Below are positions 1 to 6,985 of a DNA stretch of 18,439 nucleotides, one piece after another; the first letter of the stretch is position 1; every line of letters starts with the position of its first letter. A program made the translations under genes and the position numbers. This stretch comes from Chloroflexota bacterium (lineage in GTDB: Bacteria; Chloroflexota; Limnocylindria; Limnocylindrales; CSP1-4), in contig JAJYJR010000039.1 in NCBI GenBank assembly GCA_021789355.1, positions 1 through 18,439 of the forward strand, given 5' to 3'. The notes beneath the pieces are model-generated. The model had not been told where the DNA came from. It saw nothing but the letters and a program-made list of their open reading frames with translations, and did no database searches.

Positions 1-798
1 CACGCCCCAGAGCTCGCGCACCGCCTGCTGGCCCTGAGCGTCGCCCTCGGTGGCCATCTGTCCCTCGCGGTCGACATCCCGATCGAGCCCGAGCGCCGGG
101 CCCCGCCTTCGCCCTTGGGGCGGCGTGGACAGCCGCTCGACGCCACGGCGCGCCTGGTCGGAGCCCGTGACGAGTCCCAGGCCGAGCGCACCCGGGTCGC
201 CAACCGGCTGCACGCCGACCTGCTCGTCCTGGTCCCCGGCTACGGTGCACGGATCCCCAACCTTGTGGCAGCCCGCCACCTGGCGGCCGTCGGACGGTTG
301 CTCGGCCGCTCGACGGGGGTCCGCGCTCAGCTCGCTCGGAAGCGGCTCACCCGCCTGCGCGGCCTCGATCGCGAGATCGGCGCCCTCGAGACGCAACTCG
401 CCGAGCTCGTCGCCGCCAGTGGATCGTCGCTGCCCCGGCTGCCGGGCATCGGCGTGCTCCTCGCTGCCAAGCTGCTCGGCGAGACGGGCGACGTGCGCCG
501 TTTCCGCTCCGAGGCCGCCTTCGCGGCCGTGACCGGCACGGCCCCCATCCCGGCCTCCTCGGGTCAGACCCAGCGCCATCGCCTGAACCGGGGTGGCAAC
601 CGCCAGCTCAACCGGGCCCTGCACTTCATGGCCATCGTTCAGGCCCGCACCTATCCCGCCGCCCGAGCCTACGTGGCCCGCCGCCAGGCTGAGGGCAAGA
701 CCTGGCGCGAGGCGCTCCGCTGTCTGAAGCGTCACCTCGCCGACGTGGTCTATCGCACCATGGTGCTCGATCGCTGCGCCGCCGAAATCAGGGCTTGA
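1..798 (+). CDS. IS110-family transposase, 3' part (5' end outside window)
   Basis: The reading frame is open from base 1 to a TGA at 796-798, so the gene starts upstream of the window; the internal TTG at 115 is not the true start. The visible ~265 residues hold the end of the DEDD (RuvC-like) domain and its coiled linker (around ERTRVANRLHADLL). The Transposase_20 (IS116/IS110/IS902) domain follows, seen as LPRLPGIGVLLAAKLLGETG and then TGTAPIPASSGQTQRHRLNRGG with its conserved Ser/Gly region. IS110 enzymes are guided by a bridge RNA encoded in the element's noncoding ends and leave no classical inverted repeats, so I cannot place the right end; it should lie between 799 and about 940. No frameshift or stop is visible in the part shown. 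Family assignment is firm; activity is unknown because the catalytic N-terminus is missing here. Confidence 0.9.
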   Translation, partial: HAPELAHRLLALSVALGGHLSLAVDIPIEPERRAPPSPLGRRGQPLDATARLVGARDESQAERTRVANRLHADLLVLVPGYGARIPNLVAARHLAAVGRLLGRSTGVRAQLARKRLTRLRGLDREIGALETQLAELVAASGSSLPRLPGIGVLLAAKLLGETGDVRRFRSEAAFAAVTGTAPIPASSGQTQRHRLNRGGNRQLNRALHFMAIVQARTYPAARAYVARRQAEGKTWREALRCLKRHLADVVYRTMVLDRCAAEIRA

Positions 799-943
799 CG
801 AGATAGGAGCTCATGCGTGGGGACTTGACCCCGGTCGCGCAAACTTCGCCCAAACAGCCCGTCGCCCGCTTGCATTCCGCGCCGTCGGTGGCAGGCTTGG
901 ACGGTGCCGGGCTACTCGGGGCCGGTGACGGAGAGGCATCCCA

Positions 944-1192
944 ATGACCGATCAGCAGAGCGGGCCCGGCGAGGTCCGTCCCAACACCCTGCGGGACCAG
1001 CGGGCCCCCAACACGTTCCGGGCCGCGCCCGCTCCCGGGGCACCTGGCAGCCGGCAGGCGCTGAACCGCGGCGGCGGGTACACGGCGCCCCTCAGCCGTG
1101 TCGCCCGGTCGCAGGGCTCGCTCTGGGTGTACCTGGTCGTGGCCGTGCTCGCGGTCCTGGTCATCCTGTACCTGCTGCAGGGGGCGCCGTAG
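944..1192 (+). CDS. Small single-pass membrane protein, unknown function
   Basis: 82 residues starting at ATG 944, preceded by a GGAGAGG-like ribosome site at 930-936. The N-terminal ~58 residues are polar and rich in Pro, Gly, Ala and Arg, and look disordered. Residues ~60-78 (WVYLVVAVLAVLVILYLL) form one hydrophobic helix ending three residues before the C-terminus, which predicts a tail-anchored or single-pass protein with its N-terminus in the cytoplasm. I do not recognise the family. It lies between the IS110 3' end and the broken cyclic-nucleotide-binding gene, with which it is convergent. The good ribosome site and the sensible helix support a real gene; nothing indicates its role. Confidence 0.7.
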   Translation: MTDQQSGPGEVRPNTLRDQRAPNTFRAAPAPGAPGSRQALNRGGGYTAPLSRVARSQGSLWVYLVVAVLAVLVILYLLQGAP

Positions 1193-1266
1193 TCGCGAGG
1201 CGTCGTGCGGGTGCGATCGGGCCCCGACCCCCTGCGCTGGGCTCCCCCGGACGCAAGGGCGACGCT

Positions 1267-1285
1267 CCGGCGCGGTCCGCGCCGG
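1267..1285. terminator. GC-rich hairpin between convergent genes
   Basis: The perfect 8-bp arms CCGGCGCG and CGCGCCGG flank a 3-nt loop (GTC). The hairpin lies just beyond the minus-strand stop at 1287-1289 and 75 nt after the plus-strand stop of the small membrane protein. No U-tract follows on either strand, so it would be a non-canonical terminator or a 3'-end stabiliser. Confidence 0.45.
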
Positions 1286-1286
1286 A

Positions 1287-1568
1287 CTACGTCTCGGCCG
1301 GCTCGCCCGCGAAGAGGTCGAGCAGCTGCAGGCGGGTGGCGTCGAGGCGGCGCGAGATGGCCTGCACCAGGCGTGGATAGAGCGCCGCGGCGAGGACGCA
1401 GTCCGCGGCCAGCGCGGCGCGCAGGCGGGGGCCGTCGAGCGCGATGGCGTCGAGGGCCTGGATGGCCACCACGCTCGCCGTGGAGCGGTAGGGTGGCACG
1501 AGGGCGGACTTCGCGAAGATGTCACCCGGTTCGACGGTCAGGATGGTGACCATCCCCCGCTCCGGGAC
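1287..1568 (-). pseudogene. Cyclic-nucleotide-binding-domain protein, C-terminal fragment
   Basis: Read on the minus strand, the frame from about 1568 to the TAG at 1287-1289 gives VPERGMVTILTVEPGDIF, then ALVPPYRSTASVVA, then a C-terminal helix ending LDATRLQLLDLFAGEPAET. This matches the second half of a Crp-like cNMP-binding domain: the beta-roll with GD.F, the phosphate-cassette region, the last strands, and the dimerisation-type helix. No helix-turn-helix follows, so it was probably a stand-alone sensor domain. The N-terminal beta strands are missing. The longest open frame (from 1661) starts inside IS21 end sequence and is not a natural gene. The missing strands occur nearby on the opposite strand (1558-1589 joined to 4337-4385). 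Broken by rearrangement and insertion; almost certainly non-functional. Confidence 0.75.
1541..1555. repeat. Hyphenated palindrome at the rearrangement junction
   Basis: GGATGGT-G-ACCATCC is a perfect 7-bp inverted repeat around one central base. It lies where the minus-strand cNMP fragment and the plus-strand N-terminal cNMP fragment meet head to head, and could mark the breakpoint of an inversion. It also encodes MVTI in the minus-strand fragment, so it may be a chance property of the coding sequence. Confidence 0.4.
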
Positions 1569-1589
1569 GCTCCTCGTCGAGGGCCAGCC
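1558..1589 (+). pseudogene. cNMP-binding domain, N-terminal strand fragment, part 1 (before IS21)
   Basis: On the plus strand 1558-1589 reads RSGTLLVEGQ and is cut by the IS21 left end. Removing IS21 and one CCAGCC copy joins it in frame to 4337 onward, giving RSGTLLVEGQPVREL followed by GIVLSGRVSVRT. This is the typical first beta hairpin of a cNMP-binding domain (G..L..EG....L.IVLSGRV.V). Its orientation is opposite to the C-terminal fragment at 1287-1568. Confidence 0.6.
1584..1589. repeat. IS21 target-site duplication, left copy
   Basis: CCAGCC lies directly outside the 5'-TG terminus of the element and is repeated exactly at 4331-4336 outside the CA-3' terminus. Six bp is within the range known for IS21-family duplications. 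Confidence 0.85.
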
Positions 1590-1685
1590 TGCGGATTCCG
1601 CGGGTTGTGGCCGCCCGGTTCCACGGGTTTTGGCCACCTGAGTCCGCCGGGAAGTGGCCACCCCGTTCCACGGGTAATGGCCACC
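1590..1685. repeat. IS21 left end with multiple terminal repeats
   Basis: Four related copies follow each other: 1595-1615, 1618-1638, about 1641-1664 (degenerate) and 1665-1685. The consensus is close to TTCCACGGGTNNTGGCCAC. In IS21 elements such arrays are the IstA binding sites at the ends. The spacing between copies is short (about 23-27 nt), so they form a near-continuous binding platform. Confidence 0.8.
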
Positions 1686-1766
1686 CCTCGCTGAGGAGCT
1701 CGCCAGCGCCGACGTGAGTCACGTCGGGCACCGCACGCTTCCCTCGAACGATCCGTCCGAGGAGAG

Positions 1767-3323
1767 ATGCCGGTGCCCCGTCCCCGATCCGCCATGCGCA
1801 AGATCCGCGAAGTCCTGCGGCTCCACCAGGCGGAGCATCTGAGCGCCCGCCAGGTCGGCATCTCCGTCGGCCTGCCCCGGACGACCGTCCGCCACTATCT
1901 CGACCGGGCCCGCGAGACCGGCCTCGGCTGGCCGCTGCCCGACGACCTCGACGACCGCGGCCTCGAGGAGCGCCTGTTCGGGCGGGCGGCGCCGCCGCCG
2001 GCAATCCCGGCCCGGCCGGTCCCCGACTGGGCGGTCGTCCATCGCGAGCTGCGCCGCAAGGGCGTCACGCTCATGCTGCTGTGGACCGAGTATCGCGAGC
2101 AGCATCCCGACGGCTTCGGCTACTCCTGGTTCGCCGAGCGCTACCGCGCGTTCGCGGGCCGCCTCGACGTCGTCCTGCGCGGCGAGCACCGCGCCGGCGA
2201 GAAGTGCTTCCTCGACTTCCCGGGCGCCACGATCCCGATCACCGATCCTGTGACGGGCGGGATCACGCCGGCCGAGCTGTTCGTCGCGGTCCTCGGCGCC
2301 AGCAACTACACGTACGCCGAGGCCGTGCCCAGTCAGGCCCTGCCGCACTGGACGGCCGCCCACGTCCACGCGTTTGAGTTCTTCGGCGGGAGTGTGGCGA
2401 TCCTGGTCCCCGACAACCTGCGGGCCGCGGTGACGAAAGCCGACCGCTACGAGGCCGATCTCAACCGGACGTACGAGGAGCTGGCCGCCCATTACGGGTG
2501 TGCGGTCATTCCCGCTCGGCCGTACAAGCCACGGGACAAGGCCAAAGTGGAATCCGGCGTGCTGGTCGCCGAACGCTGGATTCTGGCGGCCCTCCGCAAC
2601 CGGACGTTCTTCAGCCTCGCCGAGGCGAACCGGGCGATCCGCGAGCGCCTCGACTGGCTCAATGCCCGTCCCTTCAAGAAACTCGACGGGTCCCGGGCGA
2701 GTCTGTTCGCGGAACTCGATCGACCGGCCCTGCGACCACTGCCCGCCCGCCCCTACGAGTACGGCATCTGGCGCCGGACGAAGGTCAGCATCGACTACCA
2801 CGTGGAGCTCGATCACCACTACTACAGCGTGCCCTACCAGCTCGTCGGCGAGGTCTGCGATGCCCGCCTGTCGGCGACCACGGTCGAGCTCTTCGTCCGC
2901 GGCCGGCGGGTGGCGAGCCATCCGCGGAGCGCCGAACGGTTCCGGGCCAGCACGACGCCGTCGCACATGCCCGAGTCCCACCGCCGGCACCTCGAGTGGA
3001 CGCCCGGACGGCTCGTGGCCTGGGGCGAGCAGGCAGGCCCGTCGACCGGCAAGCTCGTCGCCGAGCTGATGGCCCGCCGGCCCCATCCCGAGCAGGGCTA
3101 CCGGAGCTGCCTCGGCGTCCTCCGGCTCGGGCGCCGCTACGGAGCGGAGCGCCTGGAAGCCGCCTGTGCCCGGGCCCTCGCCATCGACGCCCCGACCTAC
3201 CGGAGTGTCGACTCGATCCTGCGCCACGGCCTCGAGGCCCGTCCGCTGCCGGCGCCCGAGGCGGGTCCCGCGCCGCCGCGCCGGCTCCACGCCAACGTCC
3301 GTGGCCCGTCCTACTACGAGTGA
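1767..3323 (+). CDS. istA: IS21 transposase IstA
   Basis: 518 residues. The N-terminal helix-turn-helix region (residues ~10-50, with LSARQVGISVGLPRTTVRHY) binds the terminal repeats. The DDE integrase core has D150 in CFLDFPGA, D216 in LVPDNLRAAV and E262 in RDKAKVESGV. The C-terminal beta-barrel region includes YHVELDHHYYSVPYQLVGE. The length is normal for IstA. ATG 1767 follows GAGGAGA very closely; the ATG at residue 10 (1794) is an alternative start. IstA cuts and joins the element ends and works with the AAA+ protein IstB encoded 20 nt downstream. The gene looks intact. A 523-codon antisense frame over the same bases is a codon-bias shadow. Confidence 0.95.
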   Translation: MPVPRPRSAMRKIREVLRLHQAEHLSARQVGISVGLPRTTVRHYLDRARETGLGWPLPDDLDDRGLEERLFGRAAPPPAIPARPVPDWAVVHRELRRKGVTLMLLWTEYREQHPDGFGYSWFAERYRAFAGRLDVVLRGEHRAGEKCFLDFPGATIPITDPVTGGITPAELFVAVLGASNYTYAEAVPSQALPHWTAAHVHAFEFFGGSVAILVPDNLRAAVTKADRYEADLNRTYEELAAHYGCAVIPARPYKPRDKAKVESGVLVAERWILAALRNRTFFSLAEANRAIRERLDWLNARPFKKLDGSRASLFAELDRPALRPLPARPYEYGIWRRTKVSIDYHVELDHHYYSVPYQLVGEVCDARLSATTVELFVRGRRVASHPRSAERFRASTTPSHMPESHRRHLEWTPGRLVAWGEQAGPSTGKLVAELMARRPHPEQGYRSCLGVLRLGRRYGAERLEAACARALAIDAPTYRSVDSILRHGLEARPLPAPEAGPAPPRRLHANVRGPSYYE

Positions 3324-3343
3324 GAGAACGAGAGGAGACCAAG

Positions 3344-4123
3344 GTGTTCACGAACCCGACGCTCGACAAGCTCTACGCGCTCAACCTCGCGGGCATGGCC
3401 CGCGCTCTCGTCGAGCAGCAGGAACAACCCGGGACGTACGGGCCGCTGGCCTTCGAGGACCGGATCGGCCTGCTCGTCGACCGGGAGGCCAGCGAGCGCG
3501 AGAACCGGCGTCTCGAGCGGTACCGGCGGGCCGCCAAGCTGCGCATCACGGCCGCCATCGAGGACGTCGACTTCCGGGCCGCCCGGGGGCTCGACCGGGG
3601 TGTGCTGCTCGACCTCGCGGCGTCGCGCTGGGTGGCGGCCCGTCAGCAGGTCCTGATCGTCGGGCCGACCGGCGTCGGCAAGACGTACCTCGCCTGCGCG
3701 CTCGCGGAGGCCGCCATCCGGGCGGGCCACTCCGCCCTCTACCTGCGGACGCCCCGGGCGCTCACCGAGCTCGCCACCGCGCGCCTCGACGGGCGGCTGC
3801 CGCGCCTGCTCGCCGCCTGGGCCCGGCTCGACCTCCTCGTGCTCGACGACCTGGGACTGCAGCCGCTCAGCGACGCCCAGGCCGCCGACCTGCTCGAGGT
3901 CGTCGAGGACCGGGCGGGGATCCGCAGCACCCTCGTCACGAGCCAGCTCCCGGTCGCCCTCTGGCACGAGAGCCTCGGCGAACCGACCGTCGCCGACGCC
4001 ATCTGCGACCGCCTGCTCGCCGCTGCCCACCGGATCGAGCTGTCGGGGGCATCCCTGCGCCGCTCAGAGCCACGCACACCGCAGGCGCATCCGGCGAGCG
4101 ACGCCCCAGCGAACCCGTCGTGA
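3344..4123 (+). CDS. istB: IS21 helper ATPase IstB
   Basis: 259 residues from GTG 3344, chosen because AGAGGAGA at 3331-3338 is well spaced and the product then starts with the usual IstB opening (TLDKLYALNLAGMARAL). The longer open frame reaching back to 2498 overlaps istA and is an artefact. Walker A is at residues 107-114 (GPTGVGKT), Walker B is LLVLDDLG with D168/D169, and sensor 1 is TLVTSQLP (about residues 200-207). The C-terminus has the family's D.ICDRLLAAAHRIELSG. IstB is a DnaC/DnaA-like AAA+ ATPase that binds and bends target DNA and promotes insertion by IstA. The gene lies 20 nt after istA and is likely cotranscribed. Confidence 0.95.
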   Translation: MFTNPTLDKLYALNLAGMARALVEQQEQPGTYGPLAFEDRIGLLVDREASERENRRLERYRRAAKLRITAAIEDVDFRAARGLDRGVLLDLAASRWVAARQQVLIVGPTGVGKTYLACALAEAAIRAGHSALYLRTPRALTELATARLDGRLPRLLAAWARLDLLVLDDLGLQPLSDAQAADLLEVVEDRAGIRSTLVTSQLPVALWHESLGEPTVADAICDRLLAAAHRIELSGASLRRSEPRTPQAHPASDAPANPS

Positions 4124-4258
4124 CCCTCAAGGGCTGGCAGCGCGCCACCTTGCCCGTGTCAGACTACGAGCCAACGACCACCGACCGCACCGAGAGGAGG
4201 TGAGGACCAGGGGATGAGCTGACGCCTTGCGTCGGCCGCTGGCGCGGCCTCCGAGGCG

Positions 4259-4330
4259 GGTGGCCAAGACCCGTGGAATCACGTGGCCATTTGACCGTGG
4301 ACTGGCGTGGCCGATTCCGTGGAATGCGCA
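4259..4330. repeat. IS21 right end with multiple terminal repeats
   Basis: Three inverted copies of the left-end motif are seen at about 4259-4280, 4283-4302 and 4309-4330, in the opposite orientation to those at 1590-1685. The outermost ends in GCGCA, giving the CA-3' terminus. 4124-4258 is the noncoding stretch after istB and shows no gene. Confidence 0.8.
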
Positions 4331-4336
4331 CCAGCC
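4331..4336. repeat. IS21 target-site duplication, right copy
   Basis: CCAGCC directly outside the right terminus, identical to 1584-1589. Confidence 0.85.
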
Positions 4337-4388
4337 CGTGCGCGAGCTCGGCATCGTGCTCAGCGGCCGCGTATCTGTGCGCACCCTG
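4337..4388 (+). pseudogene. cNMP-binding domain, N-terminal strand fragment, part 2 (after IS21)
   Basis: The plus strand reads VRELGIVLSGRVSVRTL in the frame that continues 1558-1589 after removal of the IS. ELGIVLSGRVSV is the characteristic second/third strand of a cNMP-binding domain. After about 4388 the similarity stops and the frame continues as unrelated low-complexity residues. In an intact gene it should be followed directly by the VPERGMVTILTV segment that instead lies on the minus strand at 1568 and below. Confidence 0.6.
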
Positions 4389-4835
4389 AAGGCGCCCACG
4401 GATACCTCCGCCGCGACCTCGAGATCGAGCCCGAGTGCCTCTCCCAGGAGCCCGATTGGGAATGATGGCGTGATTTGGCTCCACCGTGATGCCTTGCATC
4501 ACGGCACGCTCAGGGGCCTTTCGGCTGCTCCGCCCGCGTCGCGTCGGTCACCGCTCCGCGCTGCTGGATAGCGGAGCAAGCCTGCTACCCTTGGGATCTG
4601 CTCCAGTCAAGGCGGCCTCGCTACTGTGGTCAGCGTGATGTGTCCGTCGGTGAGACTCGTCCCCGGGTCGATCGAACCGTGACAGGCGCCCCGACCTCCG
4701 GGTCGGTCTACGACGCTGTCGAGGCGAAGCTCCGTGCCGCCCGCGCCCCGATCGCCATCGTAGGCTTGCCGGTGGCTGACGGAGGGCATGCCGACCTCGA
4801 GCAAGAGGTGGCCTCGTCGCCCTTCGCCTCACCCG
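4389..4835. other. About 450 bp without a convincing gene
   Basis: The frames here are short and biased. A plus-strand stretch, 4391-4465, reads GAHGYLRRDLEIEPE, then CLSQEPDWE and a stop. It looks protein-like and might be the tail of a deleted gene, but I cannot name it. The 81-codon frame at 4640-4885 runs into the 3' end of the dehydrogenase gene and lacks a ribosome site. Two hairpins can be drawn: arms GCTCCGC (4553-4559) and GCGGAGC (4571-4577); and CCGACC (4691-4696) with GGTCGG (4701-4706) around a 4-nt loop. The second lies ~130 nt past the end of the minus-strand operon and is a weak terminator candidate. Confidence 0.4.
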
Positions 4836-6011
4836 TCACGGGGCCGCCAGTGGCACCCAGGAACCGCTCTTGGCCGAAGCGATAACCGCCTCGACGAACC
4901 GCATGGCCCTGGCACCGTCCGACAGTGTCGGATACAGGGCGGTTGTCGGATCCGGCGGCTCCCCCGCCGCGACGGCCGCGTAGAAGGGGCGAAAGAGATC
5001 ACGCAGCGCTTCCCCCCACCCCTCCGGATGGCCCGCGGGAAGTGACGGTATCCCCGGCTCGGACCCCGGGTCTGGGACGCGCGCCAGCAGGCGCGATTCA
5101 TCCCGGGCACCCAGCCAGAGCTGCTCGGGATTCTCCTGCCGCCACGCGAGCGAGCGTAGGGAGCCTGCGAACTCGAGCGAGAAGTCGTTCTTGTGCCCGG
5201 GGCTCACCTGGCTTACGACGCATGCGCCCCGTGCACCGCCAGCGAACCGGACCAGCAGCGTCGCCGCGTCCTCCGAATGGATCGCCACGCGCTCCGTCGG
5301 GCCCGCTGAGGTTCCGAATGCGGCTGCCTCGCCAGCGGGACGCTCACGGAACGGGATGAACGTCGCCAGGTCGGCGAAGACCGCCTCGACCCGCAAGCCG
5401 GAGAGGTGCTCGACAGTATCGAACCAGTGCGATCCGATGTCCGCGACGGCACGGGAAGCGCCACCGGCTGCAGTGTCGACACGCCAGTTGTAGTCCGATG
5501 CGAATGCAAGCCAGTCCTGCAGGTAGCGGCCGTGCACGAGTCGGAGATCGCCGAGTTCGCCTTGCCGCACCAGTTCACGGGCACGGCGGATCATGGGGTA
5601 CCCGCGGTGAGTGAACGACACCATCGCGTGGCGCCCGTGTCGTGCGGCGAGCTCGGCGAGCTCCAGCGCGGCTGCTGAGTCGAGCGCGACTGGCTTCTCC
5701 ACGACCACGTGCTTGCCGTGCTCGAGGGCTGCTGCGGCAAGCGGCACGTGCGTCGCGTTGGGGGTGCAGACGTGCACGACGTCGATGTCGGGATCGGACA
5801 CGATCGACTCGACGTCGAGCGAGGCACGCCCGATGTCCAGTTCTCGCGATCGCCTGGCGAGCTGGTCCGGGTCGGCGCCTCCCAACGCCACGACGTCGCC
5901 GTACCCGCCGCGCCGGACGGCGTCGACGTGGTGGGGCCCGACGAATCCAGTGCCGATGACCGCGACCCTGATCCGGGGCCGCCGCTCCAGCCACGACGCA
6001 TCTCCGGTCAT
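4836..6011 (-). CDS. Gfo/Idh/MocA-family NAD(P)-dependent sugar dehydrogenase
   Basis: 391 residues from ATG 6011; this start overlaps the upstream TGA as ATGA, and a GTG nine bases earlier is less likely. An N-terminal Rossmann fold shows VIGTGFVGPHH (GxGxxG). The family EKP motif is at residues 105-107 (VVVEKPVALDS). The catalytic DxxxH is ADIGSHWFD (D191, H195), followed by the beta-sheet C-terminal domain. Such enzymes oxidise or reduce a sugar or cyclitol hydroxyl with NAD(P). Members include inositol dehydrogenases and the C3-oxidising enzymes of glycoside catabolism (DgpA and ThuB types). It is the last gene of the operon, directly coupled to a TIM-barrel isomerase. The reaction is firm at family level; the substrate is unknown. 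Confidence 0.92.
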   Translation of the reverse strand: MTGDASWLERRPRIRVAVIGTGFVGPHHVDAVRRGGYGDVVALGGADPDQLARRSRELDIGRASLDVESIVSDPDIDVVHVCTPNATHVPLAAAALEHGKHVVVEKPVALDSAAALELAELAARHGRHAMVSFTHRGYPMIRRARELVRQGELGDLRLVHGRYLQDWLAFASDYNWRVDTAAGGASRAVADIGSHWFDTVEHLSGLRVEAVFADLATFIPFRERPAGEAAAFGTSAGPTERVAIHSEDAATLLVRFAGGARGACVVSQVSPGHKNDFSLEFAGSLRSLAWRQENPEQLWLGARDESRLLARVPDPGSEPGIPSLPAGHPEGWGEALRDLFRPFYAAVAAGEPPDPTTALYPTLSDGARAMRFVEAVIASAKSGSWVPLAAP

Positions 6012-6985
6012 GTCCACCACGCGTTGGTGATCGCAGGCTCGAAGGGCGTCACGGCGCGCATGAATGCCACGGCCTTCGAGAAGCCCTCCTCCACGGACAG
6101 GAGGAGGTCCTCGTGTTCGATCGACAGCACGTCGTCGTATCCGGCGAGCCGAAGCGCGATCAGGATCCGGCGCCAGTCGATCTCGGAGTGCCCGTACCCC
6201 ATCGTGCGGAAGATCCAGCTGCGGCGAGTCACGTCGCCCAGCGGCGTCGTGTCAAGCACGCCATTCACTCTTGCGGGCGGCAGCAGCGACGTGTCCTTAG
6301 CATGAACGTGGAAGATCGCGCCGGCCCGCCCGAGCGCGTCGATGGCAGCCTCGAGGTCAATACCCTGCCAGAAGAGGTGGCTGGGATCGAGGTTCGCTCC
6401 GATTGCCTCACCGTCCGGGCCACAGGACTCGCGAAGCCGCAGCAGGGTTCCCGGGTTGTACACCACGAACCCCGGGTGCATCTCAAATCCGAGCCGAACG
6501 CGGTGGGCACGCGCGAACGCCGCCTGCTGTTGCCAGTACGGGATCACCTTCTCGCGCCACTGCCACTCGAGTAGCTCGCCGTAGTCCGGGGGCCATGCGC
6601 AGGTGACCCAGTTCGGGTAGCGGGCGGCGTCCGAGTCCCCTGGGCAGCCACTGAACACGTTGACGGTGCGCACACCCAGGCGCTCGGCGAGCTCCACGGT
6701 GTGGACGAACGTGTCGTGGCTGGATGCCGCGACCTCGGATCGTGGATGCAGGGGGTTCCCTTGGCAGGAGAGGGCGCTGATGGTCAGTCCTCGGGTCTCC
6801 ACCGCCCGCACGAACGCCGCCGTACGCCCAGGGTCCGCCAGAATCTCCACTGGATCGCAGTGCGCGCTGCCCGGGAAGTTTCCGGTCCCAATCTCGACGC
6901 AGTCGAGCCCCGCTTGGACGGCGCGATCGAGCGCCTCCTCGAAAGGGAGCGTGGCGAACAGGACCATGAACACACCGAGTTTCAT
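6008..6985 (-). CDS. TIM-barrel sugar (phosphate) isomerase/epimerase (AP-endonuclease-2 fold), copy 3
   Basis: 325 residues from ATG 6985, with AGGAGGAG just upstream inside the end of the preceding gene and an ATGA overlap (6982-6985). The xylose-isomerase-like barrel shows all four expected metal ligands: E168 (LGFEMHPGF), D200 (GANLDPSHLFWQG), H228 (FHVHAKDT) and E290 (VLSIEHED). The LDPSHLFWQGID and HVHAKDT signatures are typical of proteins annotated sugar phosphate isomerase/epimerase that accompany Gfo/Idh/MocA dehydrogenases. It probably binds a divalent metal and isomerises or epimerises a keto sugar in the cytosol. Its stop overlaps the start of the dehydrogenase, so the two products are probably made in similar amounts. 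The exact substrate cannot be told. Confidence 0.9.
   Translation of the reverse strand: MKLGVFMVLFATLPFEEALDRAVQAGLDCVEIGTGNFPGSAHCDPVEILADPGRTAAFVRAVETRGLTISALSCQGNPLHPRSEVAASSHDTFVHTVELAERLGVRTVNVFSGCPGDSDAARYPNWVTCAWPPDYGELLEWQWREKVIPYWQQQAAFARAHRVRLGFEMHPGFVVYNPGTLLRLRESCGPDGEAIGANLDPSHLFWQGIDLEAAIDALGRAGAIFHVHAKDTSLLPPARVNGVLDTTPLGDVTRRSWIFRTMGYGHSEIDWRRILIALRLAGYDDVLSIEHEDLLLSVEEGFSKAVAFMRAVTPFEPAITNAWWT

Larger units (their letters stand above)
1590..4330 (+). mobile_element. Complete IS21-family insertion sequence (2741 bp)
   Basis: The element has 5'-TG...CA-3' ends, terminal inverted repeats (left TGCGGATTCCGCGG, right read inward TGCGCATTCCACGG), several internal copies of the terminal motif at both ends, the two-gene istA/istB organisation, and a matching 6-bp duplication CCAGCC on both sides. 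Both genes are intact with all catalytic residues visible, so the copy may still be mobile. The length is slightly above that of many IS21 members. Insertion was into a cNMP-binding-domain gene fragment whose frame is restored when the element and one duplication copy are removed. The preserved duplication suggests the insertion came after the rearrangement that split that gene, or at least that the insertion is fairly recent. Confidence 0.9.

Noticed and set aside
788..1525. Minus-strand 245-codon frame across the small membrane protein and the cNMP fragment
   Set aside because: It is out of frame with the recognisable cNMP segment and has shadow-like composition.
1719..3290. 523-codon open frame antisense to istA
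   Set aside because: It mirrors istA codons in GC-rich DNA, has no family features and no ribosome site; istA on the other strand has a full set of catalytic residues.
2498..3343. Long N-terminal extension of istB overlapping istA
   Set aside because: The region is out-of-frame istA sequence of Arg/Pro-rich type; the real IstB start at GTG 3344 has a ribosome site and the family N-terminus.
4553..4577. Hairpin GCTCCGC...GCGGAGC as a terminator or RNA gene
   Set aside because: Only a 7-bp stem with an 11-nt loop, no U-tract and no gene end nearby; it does not fold as a tRNA.
4640..4885. 81-codon plus-strand frame
   Set aside because: It lacks a ribosome site, runs into the 3' end of the well-supported dehydrogenase gene and resembles no family.
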